64,000 nucleotides of DNA. Source: Conyzicola nivalis. GTDB lineage: Bacteria; Actinomycetota; Actinomycetes; Actinomycetales; Microbacteriaceae. The notes beneath the pieces were generated by a model. That model was not told the DNA's origin and did not search any database. It was given only the letters and a program-made list of their open reading frames with translations. Shown here piece after piece: positions 54,462 through 62,899 of this stretch. The stretch's first letter is position 1; each line of letters starts with the position of its first letter. The stretch spans positions 124,001 through 188,000 of the forward strand of contig NZ_BMGB01000001.1 in assembly GCF_014639655.1 (NCBI RefSeq), in the 5' to 3' direction. The position numbers and the translations under genes are program-made.

Positions 54462-55310
54462 ATGACTCAGTTGACTGTGACCAAGACGACCCCGGCTCTC
54501 TGGAGAGTGGCGTTCGATAACCCTCCGATCAACCTGATCGGACCAGACATGCTCGTGGAGCTCCGCGCGTTGCTGGACGACGCTGAGACGGACCCCCTGG
54601 TGGCTGTGATCGTTTTCGAGAGCGCGGATGAGGAGTTCTTCCTCGCCCATTGGGACATCGCTTCGGATCCGGAGCTGACAAACGCGCTGCCGGCCGGACC
54701 GACCGGTTTCCACCCGTGGCTCGACATCCTGATCCGGTTGAGCAAGCTTCCCGCAGTGACCATCAGCGCGATCCGCGGGCGTGCCCGCGGGGCAGGCAGC
54801 GAGTTCGCTCTCGCCACCGACATCCGTTTCGCCAGCCGTGAGAAGGCCGTTCTCGGCCAGTTCGAACTGGGAACCGGCGCCGTGCCCGGCGGCGGGCCCT
54901 CAAGCAGGCTCCCGCGCCTGGTCGGCCGTGGGCGCGCCTTGGAGATCCTCCTCAGCGCCGGCGACTACGACGGCGACATGGCCGAGCGTTACGGCTACGT
55001 GAACCGTTCCATCCCGGACCACGATTTCGAGCAGTTCGTCTCCGCCTTCGCCGAACGTGTCTCCGCGTTCGATGTCCGGGCGATCCAGGAAGTGAAAGCC
55101 TTCGTGAACGCCGTCTCGCTGCCTGACGACGCCGAGTTCCCCGCTCAGATGGATGCGTTCTGGAACTCCGTCAGCCGACCGGAGACGCAGGACCGCGCCG
55201 GCCAGATGTTCCAGCTCGGGCTGCAGCAGCGAGGGGAGACGGAACTCGAACTCGGCGAGCAGCTGGAGAAAATCGTTGTTCCGCCAGCAGTAGGACGCGA
55301 GCGAAGCTGA
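54462..55310 (+). CDS. Enoyl-CoA hydratase/isomerase family protein
   Basis: The 282-residue crotonase-fold protein has oxyanion-hole segments FFLAHWDI and RGRARGAGSEFALATDIRFAS, followed by GTGAVPGGGPSSRLPRLVG, which replaces the usual catalytic Glu region. The activity could be hydratase, isomerase or a non-canonical crotonase reaction. The start at 54462 is fixed by the leaderless promoter. It is 76 bp upstream of an HxlR regulator gene and has palindrome D in its promoter. Confidence 0.86.
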   Translation: MTQLTVTKTTPALWRVAFDNPPINLIGPDMLVELRALLDDAETDPLVAVIVFESADEEFFLAHWDIASDPELTNALPAGPTGFHPWLDILIRLSKLPAVTISAIRGRARGAGSEFALATDIRFASREKAVLGQFELGTGAVPGGGPSSRLPRLVGRGRALEILLSAGDYDGDMAERYGYVNRSIPDHDFEQFVSAFAERVSAFDVRAIQEVKAFVNAVSLPDDAEFPAQMDAFWNSVSRPETQDRAGQMFQLGLQQRGETELELGEQLEKIVVPPAVGRERS

Positions 55311-55350
55311 GCTGTGCCCGGCTGGCCTAGGCGCAAGCTCCCTGCAATAC

Positions 55351-55380
55351 CTAGCTGCAACTATGCAAGCGCGGTAGAAT
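55351..55380 (+). promoter_or_regulatory. HxlR gene promoter with partial regulon palindrome
   Basis: TAGAAT (55375-55380) lies seven bases before ATG 55387, so the mRNA is leaderless. Just upstream, CTAGCTGCA-N5-GCAAGCGCG (55351-55373) is a weak match to the 23-bp motif, in a stretch with four GCAA half-sites between 55332 and 55369. Confidence 0.55.
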
Positions 55381-55386
55381 CGGGTA

Positions 55387-55896
55387 ATGAGTCAAGGTAA
55401 GTCGGGCAAAAGCCTGGAGGACATGTTCTGCTCGATAGAACGAACGTTGAGCGTCGTGGGAGAACGTTGGACCCTCCTAATTCTCCGCGAATCCCTGTTG
55501 AGCGAGACTGTCAAGTTCGCTGACTTCGAGAAGCTGTTGGGAATCGCCCCGAACATCTTGGGGGACCGGCTGAACACGCTCGTCGCCGCCGGGCTAATGG
55601 AGAAGCGCGAGTACAGGGAAGACGGGTTGCGGGCGAGGTTCAGCTATCACCCGACACCCAAAGGCGAGCAGTTGAAGCTTGTCCTCGCGGCCTTGCAGCA
55701 ATGGGGCGACGACAACATGCCGCCGGCGCGCGGCGTGACCATGGCACGTGAGACGGCCGATGGACAGAGCCCGGTACGCGTGCAATTCGTAACCGAAGAG
55801 GGCGTCGTCCAGGATCCTGAGTCTGTCCGGATCATTCCGACCGACGCATACCCGTTCGACCTCCGGGCAAAACGCCTGGTCGACGCAGCCAGCTAG
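55387..55896 (+). CDS. HxlR-family winged-helix regulator
   Basis: The 169-residue protein has the HxlR pattern: CSIERTLSVVGERWTLLILRE (Cys near residue 15), then IAPNILGDRLNTLVAAGLMEKREY and YHPTPKGEQL. A C-terminal extension of about 50 residues is longer than in typical HxlR proteins. Such regulators often sense electrophiles or aldehydes through the N-terminal Cys, which suits this redox cluster. The start is supported by its leaderless promoter. Confidence 0.9.
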   Translation: MSQGKSGKSLEDMFCSIERTLSVVGERWTLLILRESLLSETVKFADFEKLLGIAPNILGDRLNTLVAAGLMEKREYREDGLRARFSYHPTPKGEQLKLVLAALQQWGDDNMPPARGVTMARETADGQSPVRVQFVTEEGVVQDPESVRIIPTDAYPFDLRAKRLVDAAS

Positions 55897-55906
55897 AAAC
55901 GCGGTT

Positions 55907-56545
55907 TCATCGCCGCGAATGCGCTGCGACCACCGCGGTGCCGGCGCGCAGCAATGATGCTGCGACGACGTCGGGGTCGCCCAGGTAGCCGCTGATCATC
56001 GCGCCGTCCCTGAGCATGACCAGGTCGGTAGCGGCCTCAGAGACGTCGACGATGCCGGTGCTCTGGAGCAGGTCCTCGACCACGGTCTTGAACCAGGCGC
56101 GGTGGGCATCGACGTACTGTCGGATCTCGCTCTCCGGGTCACCGAACTCGGCGGCGGCGTTGATGAACGGGCAGCCGCGGAATCCCGGCGAGCAGCTTTC
56201 GACGCCGATAGTCGAGGCGATCGCCTCGGATGCAGACGCGGGGTCTGCCTTCGCGATTCGCATCGCCTCGTCCATGTATTCGTGTTCGAACGCGGAGCGA
56301 CGCGCCAGGTATGCGAGGACGAGCGCGTCCTTCGACGCGAAGTGCCGGTACAGAGTCACCTTCGTCACTTCGGCCAGATGCACGACTTCAGCGATGCCTG
56401 TGGCACGAATGCCGTTCGCGTAGAACAGCCGCGAGGCGGCATTCAGTATCCGGTCACGCACGACCGACGTATCCGGGTCCGGAGAGGTCCACAGCGAGAC
56501 GATGTCTGCCCGTGCCGCAGGGTTTCCGTCCGTATTCAAGACCAT
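55907..56545 (-). CDS. TetR-family regulator 2
   Basis: The 212-residue paralogue of the regulator at 52382 has helix-turn-helix ATGIAEVVHLAEVTKVTLYRHF and ligand-domain segment RGCPFINAAAEFGDPES. It has an extra N-terminal stretch of about 20 residues. ATG 56545 follows AAGGAGC. It is divergent from hydrolase 2 across palindrome E, the best-conserved site, so autoregulation is very likely. Confidence 0.92.
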   Translation of the reverse strand: MVLNTDGNPAARADIVSLWTSPDPDTSVVRDRILNAASRLFYANGIRATGIAEVVHLAEVTKVTLYRHFASKDALVLAYLARRSAFEHEYMDEAMRIAKADPASASEAIASTIGVESCSPGFRGCPFINAAAEFGDPESEIRQYVDAHRAWFKTVVEDLLQSTGIVDVSEAATDLVMLRDGAMISGYLGDPDVVAASLLRAGTAVVAAHSRR

Positions 56546-56575
56546 GAGTTTGCTCCTTATATTTATTTACGGTCC

Positions 56576-56598
56576 CTAACTTGTGTTTAACAAGCCAG
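56576..56598. promoter_or_regulatory. Regulon palindrome E (TetR2/hydrolase 2)
   Basis: Arms CTAACTTGT and ACAAGCCAG are separated by five bases; the inner CTTGT/ACAAG is perfect. On the minus strand it contains the TetR2 -35 (TTGTTA), 18 bp before TAAATA. Confidence 0.85.
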
Positions 56599-56616
56599 TG
56601 GTGCAAAGTAGATCCG

Positions 56617-56632
56617 CCGGTAGAGTTACCGG
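56617..56632 (+). promoter_or_regulatory. Perfect hairpin in the hydrolase 2 leader
   Basis: CCGGTA-GAGT-TACCGG lies 30 bp before ATG 56663. It could be a leader RNA hairpin or a second regulator site. Confidence 0.5.
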
Positions 56633-56662
56633 TCATTCTACATCGAAAACTTGGAGCATCTA

Positions 56663-57460
56663 ATGACAGAACAGACGCCAGTCGTCTTCATCCACGGCCT
56701 GTGGATTCATTCGAAGGCTTGGCAGAACTGGGTCACCCTGTACGAGAAGTCGGGTTACGCGGCCACGGCGCCGGGCTGGCCGGGCGACGGCGCGAGCGTC
56801 CCGTCGACCAGGTCCAACCCGACCGCAGTCGCGGACAAGGGAATCAACGACATCTACGACACCTACGCCGCCTACATCCGCACGCTTCCGCAGAAGCCCA
56901 TCGTGGTCGGACACTCCTTCGGCGGACTGGTCGCTCAGAAGCTCCTCGCGGACGGGCTCGCAGTAGCCGCAGTGGCCATCGACCCGGCCCCGATCAAAGG
57001 CGTGAAGAAGGTGCCGCTGTCCCAGATCCGGACCGCCATCCCGGTCGTGAGCAAGAAGGCCAACAAGACACGTTCCGTCTCACTGACCGAACGGCAGTTC
57101 CGGTACGGTTTCGGCAATGCGCTGTCCAAGCAGGAATCCCGCGACCTCTTCCAGCAGTTCGCTATCCCCGGCCCCGGCAAGCCGCTGTTCGAGGTAACGT
57201 CTGCAGCGAAAGACCCGAAGTCCCCGGCTGCGGTGAACACGGCGAAGGCCGACCGTGGCCCGCTGCTGATCATCGGTGGAGGCAAGGACCACACGGTGCC
57301 CCAGATCGTCGCCGAGCAGGCTTTCGGCCTCTATGCGTCCTCCGCGGCGATCACCGACCTTGAGGTGTTCCCCGATCGTGGCCACTCTCTGGTATTCGAC
57401 AGCCGTTGGGCAGAAGTAGCCCAGACCACCCTTCGCTGGCTGAAGCGCCAGGGGCTCTAG
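56663..57460 (+). CDS. Alpha/beta hydrolase (hydrolase 2)
   Basis: The 265-residue cytoplasmic enzyme has FIHGLWIHSKAW (oxyanion region), Ser in VGHSFGG, Asp in GGKDHTVP and His in DRGHSLV, a full catalytic triad. ATG 56663 has GGAGC upstream; a TTG at 56651 is less likely. It is controlled by the divergent TetR2 through palindrome E. The substrate is unknown. Confidence 0.9.
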   Translation: MTEQTPVVFIHGLWIHSKAWQNWVTLYEKSGYAATAPGWPGDGASVPSTRSNPTAVADKGINDIYDTYAAYIRTLPQKPIVVGHSFGGLVAQKLLADGLAVAAVAIDPAPIKGVKKVPLSQIRTAIPVVSKKANKTRSVSLTERQFRYGFGNALSKQESRDLFQQFAIPGPGKPLFEVTSAAKDPKSPAAVNTAKADRGPLLIIGGGKDHTVPQIVAEQAFGLYASSAAITDLEVFPDRGHSLVFDSRWAEVAQTTLRWLKRQGL

Positions 57461-57489
57461 GCCCCAGCGCCCGTCCTGTCGACAGGACC

Positions 57490-57535
57490 AGAGGCTGGAT
57501 TGCCCGCGACGTAACGTCGCGGCAACCCAGCCTCT
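57490..57535. terminator. Strong bidirectional terminator between hydrolase 2 and LtrA
   Basis: The long hairpin has outer stem AGAGGCTGG / CCAGCCTCT and inner stems TTGCC/GGCAA and CGCGACG/CGTCGCG with a three-base loop. It is followed by TT. Confidence 0.9.
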
Positions 57536-57575
57536 TCGCATCCGCCCCACGCCTGCCGGCGGACGATGCTTCGGG

Positions 57576-58811
57576 CTAGAGTGCGAGCTGCTCGGAAGGT
57601 GACGTCGTCGGGACCTGGCGTCGCCTCCACAGCCGCTCATCGACGGTCACGACCGCGATGAGGATTCCCGTGGCTACCCACGACAACGCGAGCGCGGTCA
57701 GGTGGAGCGCGCCGGCGGCGACCAGCACGTAGAGGACCAGGTAGGCGAACGTTCCCGCGATGTGGCCGGGCAGAAGCCGCGGGCGGATGCCGACCGACGC
57801 TTTGAAGGCGATATTGCCGACGAGATAGATGGCTGGGCCCACCGCTGCGAAGGCGAGTGTCGACAGGGATGCTTCTTCGAGCGGGTGGTGGGAGGTCACC
57901 TCATGGCCGTGCGTGGTGATGACGATGCCTATGACGAGCACGACGTGCAGGTAGGTGTAGGAGACGCGCGCGACCGGTCCCGTGCTCTCCTTGGCCTTTA
58001 TGAAGCTCGTCCCTCCTCGCTCGCCGTGGGCGAAGTACAGCAGCCAGAGCGCAACCGAGCTGGCGAATGCCGAGGTGAAGGCCAGTGCCGATTCGGGAGT
58101 CAGTTCGTCCCCGGTCAGCGACCTGCCGGTGACGAGGATCGATTCGCCGAGGACGATGATGATGAAAAGCGCGGCCCGCTCAGCGAAGTGGGCTCCGCGG
58201 ATCTGCCACGCCTCCCACGACGAACGTCCCCGCTTCGGCAGCCAGAACAGTGTCGCCGGACCCAGATAGTCGATCGCGAGAGCGATCGCCCAGAGCAGGA
58301 GCCGCAGGCGCTCTTCCTGCAGGGCGCCTACGAGCCAGAACGGCGCTGACACTGCGAGCCAGATGAGGATGCGCTTCTGCCCATCGGCGACTACAGCCCG
58401 GTGTCTTGCGCTTGCGACGATCACGAACACGGTGCGTATGAGCTGATACAGCACGTATGCACCGGCGAATATCAGGCCTTTCGAACCGAACGCGCCGGGG
58501 ATCGACGAGCTCAGCACCAACGCTACGGCCATGAGAAGGAGCAGCAGCCAGAGCACGGGCCTGGTGTCCGGGTCGAGCCAGTTCGTCGCCCAACTCGTAT
58601 AGACCCACAACCACCACACCGCTAGACAGATGAGTACCGTCTGCGCGAAGCCCCAGCCGTTCGGTTCGTTCGACAAGAGGGCCGAAAGCTGTGTGATCGC
58701 CAAGACGAACACCAGGTCGAAGAACAGCTCGACGAAGGTGACGCGGTCGGAGTTCCCCGCCCGCTTCTCGCGCAGGATATTTCGGCTCATCCCGAACTTG
58801 CTCGTGACCAC
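57576..58811 (-). CDS. Low temperature requirement protein A (LtrA) family membrane protein
   Basis: The 411-residue membrane protein has about ten helices and the LtrA signatures VTFVELFFDLVFVLAITQL (residues about 23-41), HFAERAALFIIIVLGESI and YLHVVLVIGIV. The family was named from cold growth in Listeria; its molecular role is unknown. GTG 58811 has GAAGGA upstream; ATG 58790 is an alternative. Palindrome F lies 40 bp upstream, within the gap after the MFS2 gene on the same strand. Confidence 0.88.
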   Translation of the reverse strand: MVTSKFGMSRNILREKRAGNSDRVTFVELFFDLVFVLAITQLSALLSNEPNGWGFAQTVLICLAVWWLWVYTSWATNWLDPDTRPVLWLLLLLMAVALVLSSSIPGAFGSKGLIFAGAYVLYQLIRTVFVIVASARHRAVVADGQKRILIWLAVSAPFWLVGALQEERLRLLLWAIALAIDYLGPATLFWLPKRGRSSWEAWQIRGAHFAERAALFIIIVLGESILVTGRSLTGDELTPESALAFTSAFASSVALWLLYFAHGERGGTSFIKAKESTGPVARVSYTYLHVVLVIGIVITTHGHEVTSHHPLEEASLSTLAFAAVGPAIYLVGNIAFKASVGIRPRLLPGHIAGTFAYLVLYVLVAAGALHLTALALSWVATGILIAVVTVDERLWRRRQVPTTSPSEQLAL

Positions 58812-58850
58812 GATTACGTCCTTCCGTCCCGCCCGCCGGTGCGACCAACT

Positions 58851-58873
58851 CTGACTATTCCACTGCAAGTTAG
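58851..58873. promoter_or_regulatory. Regulon palindrome F (LtrA)
   Basis: Arms CTGACTATT and GCAAGTTAG are separated by five bases. It is 40 bp upstream of the LtrA start and 22 bp after the MFS2 stop. Confidence 0.75.
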
Positions 58874-58894
58874 CACGGGTGTGGCTGGCTGCGA

Positions 58895-60136
58895 CTACCC
58901 GTCCTCGCGCGCGCGCCGCAGTTGTGCGGCGAGGCCGACGAGGGACGACACGGCGGCGAGGGCGGCATATCCGATCACGACCGGCAGCAAGGTGAAGACC
59001 CCGACGAGCCAGCCTGCGACGATGGCGGGGACGCCGAACGTGAGATAGCAGACGACGTAGACGGCGGAGAAGAGCTGGCCGCGTTCATGCACCTTGGCCA
59101 GCGGGCTGACAAGCCGGATAGGTCCTGCAAACCCGAGGCCGAAGCCGATTCCCGCCACCAACGATGCGATGATCAAAAGCGGTAGAGAGTGTGCCGCTAT
59201 CGCTATCCCGGTGAAGCTGACGCCGACAGCCAACGATATGGCTCCGGAGATCGCGACGACGCGCGGTCGGACGTTCGTTGTGGCGAACACGCTCAGCGCG
59301 CCCGCCCCGGACAGGATGGTGATCAGGATTCCGTTGATGGACCCGGTGCCGAGGCGGAGGATGTCGCGGTCGACCTGGGCGATAAGGCCGAGATAGATTC
59401 CCGCGGTCAGCCATACGCCGATCAGGAGGAAGGCGCCGGCGACGAACTCCCGGCGAGCCAACTCCGGTACCGACACCCGCGGTATCAGCGTTCGGAGCGC
59501 ACCTGCTTTGCGCGACACTGACTCCGGCGAGGCGAATACGACGACAAGGCCCAGGGCGAACACCACATCCAGGGTGACGAACACCACCGTGATCGGCTCA
59601 GACGACAGCTGCACGACTACACCGGTGAGCGCTGCGCCGAGCGCGAGCCCAACAAGCGGGGCGAGGCTGGCGATTACAGCGCCCAGCGCCGGCTTCTTTG
59701 CGGGCGCCAAATCGCTCAAGGCGGCCGAGAGTGCTCCCGTCGCAGCGCCGGTTGCGAGGCCTTGGATGATCCGCGCCACGATGACGAGTTCGATGCTCCC
59801 TGCGGTGAACAGCAAGGTCATCGCGACGATCTGAGCGACGAGGGCGGCGATGAGTACGGGCCTGCGGCCGATGTAGTCGGAAAGCTTGCCGACGACGAGC
59901 AGGGTCAGGAGCAACCCGAAGGCATAGACGGCGAAGGCGACGCTCAGCAGGGATGCGGGGAAATGCCATTCGTCTTGATAGAGCACGTAGAGCGGCGAGG
60001 GTGCCGCGGCCGCGGCGAGAAAGGCGACGAATATCAGGCCCATCCCGGCGAACGCGAGACCGCGCGGCAACGCCGGCCGACCGGTGGACGGCCGCGTTCG
60101 CGCCCTAAGCGGTGCGTCCTGCTGAAGTGATGACAC
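58895..60136 (-). CDS. MFS transporter 2
   Basis: The 413-residue transporter has twelve membrane segments and motif A GKLSDYIGRRPVLI. GTG 60136 has GGAGG upstream. It resembles the DHA1-type exporters of small toxic compounds. It is divergent from the FAD oxidoreductase gene; two regulon palindromes (G and H), 60 bp apart, lie between them. LtrA follows on the same strand with its own palindrome. Confidence 0.88.
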   Translation of the reverse strand: MSSLQQDAPLRARTRPSTGRPALPRGLAFAGMGLIFVAFLAAAAAPSPLYVLYQDEWHFPASLLSVAFAVYAFGLLLTLLVVGKLSDYIGRRPVLIAALVAQIVAMTLLFTAGSIELVIVARIIQGLATGAATGALSAALSDLAPAKKPALGAVIASLAPLVGLALGAALTGVVVQLSSEPITVVFVTLDVVFALGLVVVFASPESVSRKAGALRTLIPRVSVPELARREFVAGAFLLIGVWLTAGIYLGLIAQVDRDILRLGTGSINGILITILSGAGALSVFATTNVRPRVVAISGAISLAVGVSFTGIAIAAHSLPLLIIASLVAGIGFGLGFAGPIRLVSPLAKVHERGQLFSAVYVVCYLTFGVPAIVAGWLVGVFTLLPVVIGYAALAAVSSLVGLAAQLRRAREDG

Positions 60137-60185
60137 GAGGGCCTCCGAGACGTTGATAGACCGGACGCTGGCCCGACCACGGATT

Positions 60186-60208
60186 CTAACTTGCTTATCA
60201 ATAGTCAG
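60186..60208. promoter_or_regulatory. Regulon palindrome G (MFS2/FAD oxidoreductase)
   Basis: Arms CTAACTTGC and AATAGTCAG are separated by five bases and match the consensus fully in the outer six bases. Confidence 0.8.
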
Positions 60209-60245
60209 CGTATCAGCGATGACGGCTGCGAGCGCAGGGCTATTG

Positions 60246-60268
60246 CTGACTTGAGAAACAGTAGTTAG
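60246..60268. promoter_or_regulatory. Regulon palindrome H (MFS2/FAD oxidoreductase)
   Basis: Arms CTGACTTGA and AGTAGTTAG are separated by five bases. The centre lies 60 bp from that of palindrome G, about six helical turns, so both sites face the same side of the DNA. Confidence 0.8.
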
Positions 60269-60358
60269 AGTGACGGGTACGCGGCGGTCCCGCCGGCATC
60301 GTCACGATCAACGCGGAGTCGCGCGTCGATCTGCCCAGAGACGAAGAGCGAGGACCCA

Positions 60359-62017
60359 ATGACCATTCCGATCGATGCGCAAGCGCAACCTGCGGCCGGC
60401 CTCACCGAAGTGCTCCAGGAACGGCTGCGGAGCTACGGTACGCCGCATGCAACGGTGGCCGGCGAAGTCCTCTACAAAGTGGGCGACCCGGGCTACGACC
60501 TCATACTCATCGAAGAGGGCACGGCAGTAGTGGTCCGTGAGGCGACACCCGGCTCTCCCGAAGAGGTCGTGTCGCGGCAGAACGCCGGCGGCATCCTCGG
60601 TGAGATGAGCCTGCTGAGCAGGCAGACCGTCTACCTGACGGCACGGATGGAAGAGGGCGGCGTTATCCACCGGATTTCGCCCGACAACCTCCGGCGGCTG
60701 ATGTCGACGGACGCCGAACTGTCGGACATGCTGTTGACGATATTCATGGCCCGTCGACAGCAGTTGCAGACTTCTGCCGCAGGCTCGGTGGAGATCGTTG
60801 GCCACAGCCGCTCGGCAGAATCGCTCGCACTGCGCACCTACGTTGCCAGGCTCCAACTCCCCAGCCGGTGGTTCGAAGCAGATTCACCTGAAGGAGCCGC
60901 GCTCATGCGGGTCGCCGAAGTGGACGCTACGCAGCTGCCCGCCATCATCGTGCCCGAAGGCGTCATCAAGAATGCGACTCCGGGCCTCCTCGCGCAGCGT
61001 TCCGGATTGACCTATCGGGCTGACAGCCCGAGCGAGATCGATCTGGTCGTGGTCGGCGCCGGCCCGGCAGGGCTCGCGGCGACGGTTTACGGTGCGTCCG
61101 AGGGACTGAACACGATGCTGCTCGATGCGGTCGGGCCCGGCGGGCAGGCGGCAGCGAGCTCGCGGATCGAGAACTACCTGGGTTTCCCCAACGGCCTCAG
61201 CGGCGAAGACCTCATCGCGCGTGCCAATACGCAGGCTCTGAAATTTGGCGCCCACGTGTACAGCCCATGCAAGGTCGTCGGCCTCGAATCGGTCAGCGAC
61301 GGCCTCAAAATCCTCTTGGAAGACGGCGGAGCGATCGCGACGAAGGCGGTCATCATCGCAACCGGCGCCCGGTACAAAGTCCTCGACCTCGACCGCTGGA
61401 GCGATTTCGAAGGCGCGGGCATCTACTTCGCGGCGACCGAGCTGGAGGTGCGTCCCCTTGCAGGCAAGCCGGTCACCGTCGTCGGCGGGGCCAACTCCGC
61501 GGGTCAAGCCGCGATCTTCCTCGCATCAAAGGGCTGCGCCGTGAACATCGTCATCAGGGGCTCCGACATCTCTGCAGGCATGTCGAGCTACCTCGTGGAC
61601 CGCATTGAGGCCGATCCGCTCATCGAGGTGCGATCGTCCACCGAGGTCTCGGAGCTACGCGGAGATGCATTCCTCAGTGCGATCACCCTGACGGACAGGG
61701 CCGGAGGCGGTGCCGAAGTCGTACCCTGCGACGGTCTCTTCTGCTTCATCGGGGCGACCCCGGCCACGGGCTGGCTCCAAGACGTCGCGCTGGACGACCA
61801 CGGCTTCGTGCTCACCGACAGCCGTATCGGTGACGACCGGCTCGACGAGCGATGGGCGACACTCGACCGTCGCCCGCTCGCTTTCGAGACGAGCGTCCCC
61901 CGGGTCTTCGCCGTCGGCGACGTCCGTCAAGGCTCGATGAAGAGAGTGGCGGCTGCAGTAGGCGAAGGGGCCAGCGCCGTCGCATCCACTCATGCGGCCA
62001 TCCGAGTTATGGCCTAG
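60359..62017 (+). CDS. Cyclic-nucleotide-domain FAD oxidoreductase (thioredoxin reductase-like, no CxxC)
   Basis: The 552-residue protein has residues about 12-140 forming a cNMP-binding-like beta roll (GDPGYDLILIEEG, GGILGEMSLLSRQT) and a middle thioredoxin-like region. The rest is a two-domain FAD/NAD(P)H reductase with VVGAGPAGLAA, ATGARY, VVGGANSAGQAA and FAVGDVRQGSMKR. Where thioredoxin reductase has CATC, this has GIYFAATELE, so the redox Cys pair is absent. It may be an NAD(P)H oxidase or a reductase gated by the sensor domain. ATG 60359 is preceded by GAGCGAGGA. Confidence 0.88.
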   Translation: MTIPIDAQAQPAAGLTEVLQERLRSYGTPHATVAGEVLYKVGDPGYDLILIEEGTAVVVREATPGSPEEVVSRQNAGGILGEMSLLSRQTVYLTARMEEGGVIHRISPDNLRRLMSTDAELSDMLLTIFMARRQQLQTSAAGSVEIVGHSRSAESLALRTYVARLQLPSRWFEADSPEGAALMRVAEVDATQLPAIIVPEGVIKNATPGLLAQRSGLTYRADSPSEIDLVVVGAGPAGLAATVYGASEGLNTMLLDAVGPGGQAAASSRIENYLGFPNGLSGEDLIARANTQALKFGAHVYSPCKVVGLESVSDGLKILLEDGGAIATKAVIIATGARYKVLDLDRWSDFEGAGIYFAATELEVRPLAGKPVTVVGGANSAGQAAIFLASKGCAVNIVIRGSDISAGMSSYLVDRIEADPLIEVRSSTEVSELRGDAFLSAITLTDRAGGGAEVVPCDGLFCFIGATPATGWLQDVALDDHGFVLTDSRIGDDRLDERWATLDRRPLAFETSVPRVFAVGDVRQGSMKRVAAAVGEGASAVASTHAAIRVMA

Positions 62018-62056
62018 GTCGGTCACATCTCGTCTAGGACGAAGACCGGCACGCAA

Positions 62057-62099
62057 CGAGGGCCGCGCCCCTGCCGTTGTCGGCGGAGCACGGCCCTCG
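62057..62099. terminator. Bidirectional terminator between FAD oxidoreductase and hydrolase 3
   Basis: The outer 9-bp stem CGAGGGCCG / CGGCCCTCG encloses an inner stem CTGCCG/CGGCGG. It lies between converging genes. Confidence 0.75.
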
Positions 62100-62116
62100 G
62101 TTCTCGGTCGGTGTTG

Positions 62117-62824
62117 CTAACCGATGGATTTCACCGCGGCGATGATGACGTTCGCGACCTCTTCCGACCGTGAGACCGCGATCGAGTGGGATCCGCCCGC
62201 CAACACCGTGACCTCGGCGCCGATCTTGTTGGCGGTCGTTGCCTGGTAGTCGGGGCTGATGGTGTTGTCCGCGTCGCCGTACACCCAAGACGTAGGCACT
62301 GACTTCCAAGCGGGTTCGACGGAGAGCGGCTCGCCAAACCCGAGCGCTGCGGCCGGACGTTGGCTGGCCGCACCCGCTGCTGCCTCCTCAGCAGTGACAT
62401 CCGCCGCGAACACGGATCGGTACATCTCTTCGGCGAGGGTGAACTCGGGGAGGTCGCTTCCGGGGTACGTCCAGGGACGCAGGGCCGATACAAGTTCAGT
62501 CTCTGGGAAGCCCTGGCCTGCATCCTGGGCGTTCTCACCCTTGTCCAAGCCGAACGCCGAGACGAAAACTAGGCGCTTCACGTTCGAGGCTTTGCTGGCC
62601 GCGTAGGTTATAACCGGTCCGCCATAGCTGTGGCCGACCAGCACCACATCGCCTTCGGTCTGGTTCACCACGCTGGCCACGTACTCGCCGTCGGATGAGA
62701 GGCCCCGCAGTGGGTTCGCGAGGGCTTTCGCGTGGATCCCCGCGGCTGTCAGGTGCGCAATGACCTTCGACCAGCTGGAACCGTCAGCGAATGCACCATG
62801 CACGAGCAGGACAGTTGTCGTCAT
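62117..62824 (-). CDS. Alpha/beta hydrolase (hydrolase 3)
   Basis: The 235-residue cytoplasmic paralogue of hydrolase 1 has LVHGAFADGSSW, PLRGLSSD, Ser in VGHSYGGPVIT, Asp in YGDADNTISP and His in GGSHSIAV. ATG 62824 follows AAGGGAAA. It lies 75 bp after the quinone oxidoreductase gene on the same strand, with a small hairpin (CGCAGG/CCTGCG, 62845-62862) between, and may be transcribed with it. No regulon palindrome is directly upstream. Confidence 0.9.
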   Translation of the reverse strand: MTTTVLLVHGAFADGSSWSKVIAHLTAAGIHAKALANPLRGLSSDGEYVASVVNQTEGDVVLVGHSYGGPVITYAASKASNVKRLVFVSAFGLDKGENAQDAGQGFPETELVSALRPWTYPGSDLPEFTLAEEMYRSVFAADVTAEEAAAGAASQRPAAALGFGEPLSVEPAWKSVPTSWVYGDADNTISPDYQATTANKIGAEVTVLAGGSHSIAVSRSEEVANVIIAAVKSIG

Positions 62825-62899
62825 CTGTATTTCCCTTCAGTGAACGCAGGCGAGTTCCTGCGAAATCATGGATCGACGTGAACCGGAAGACGCCGATGG

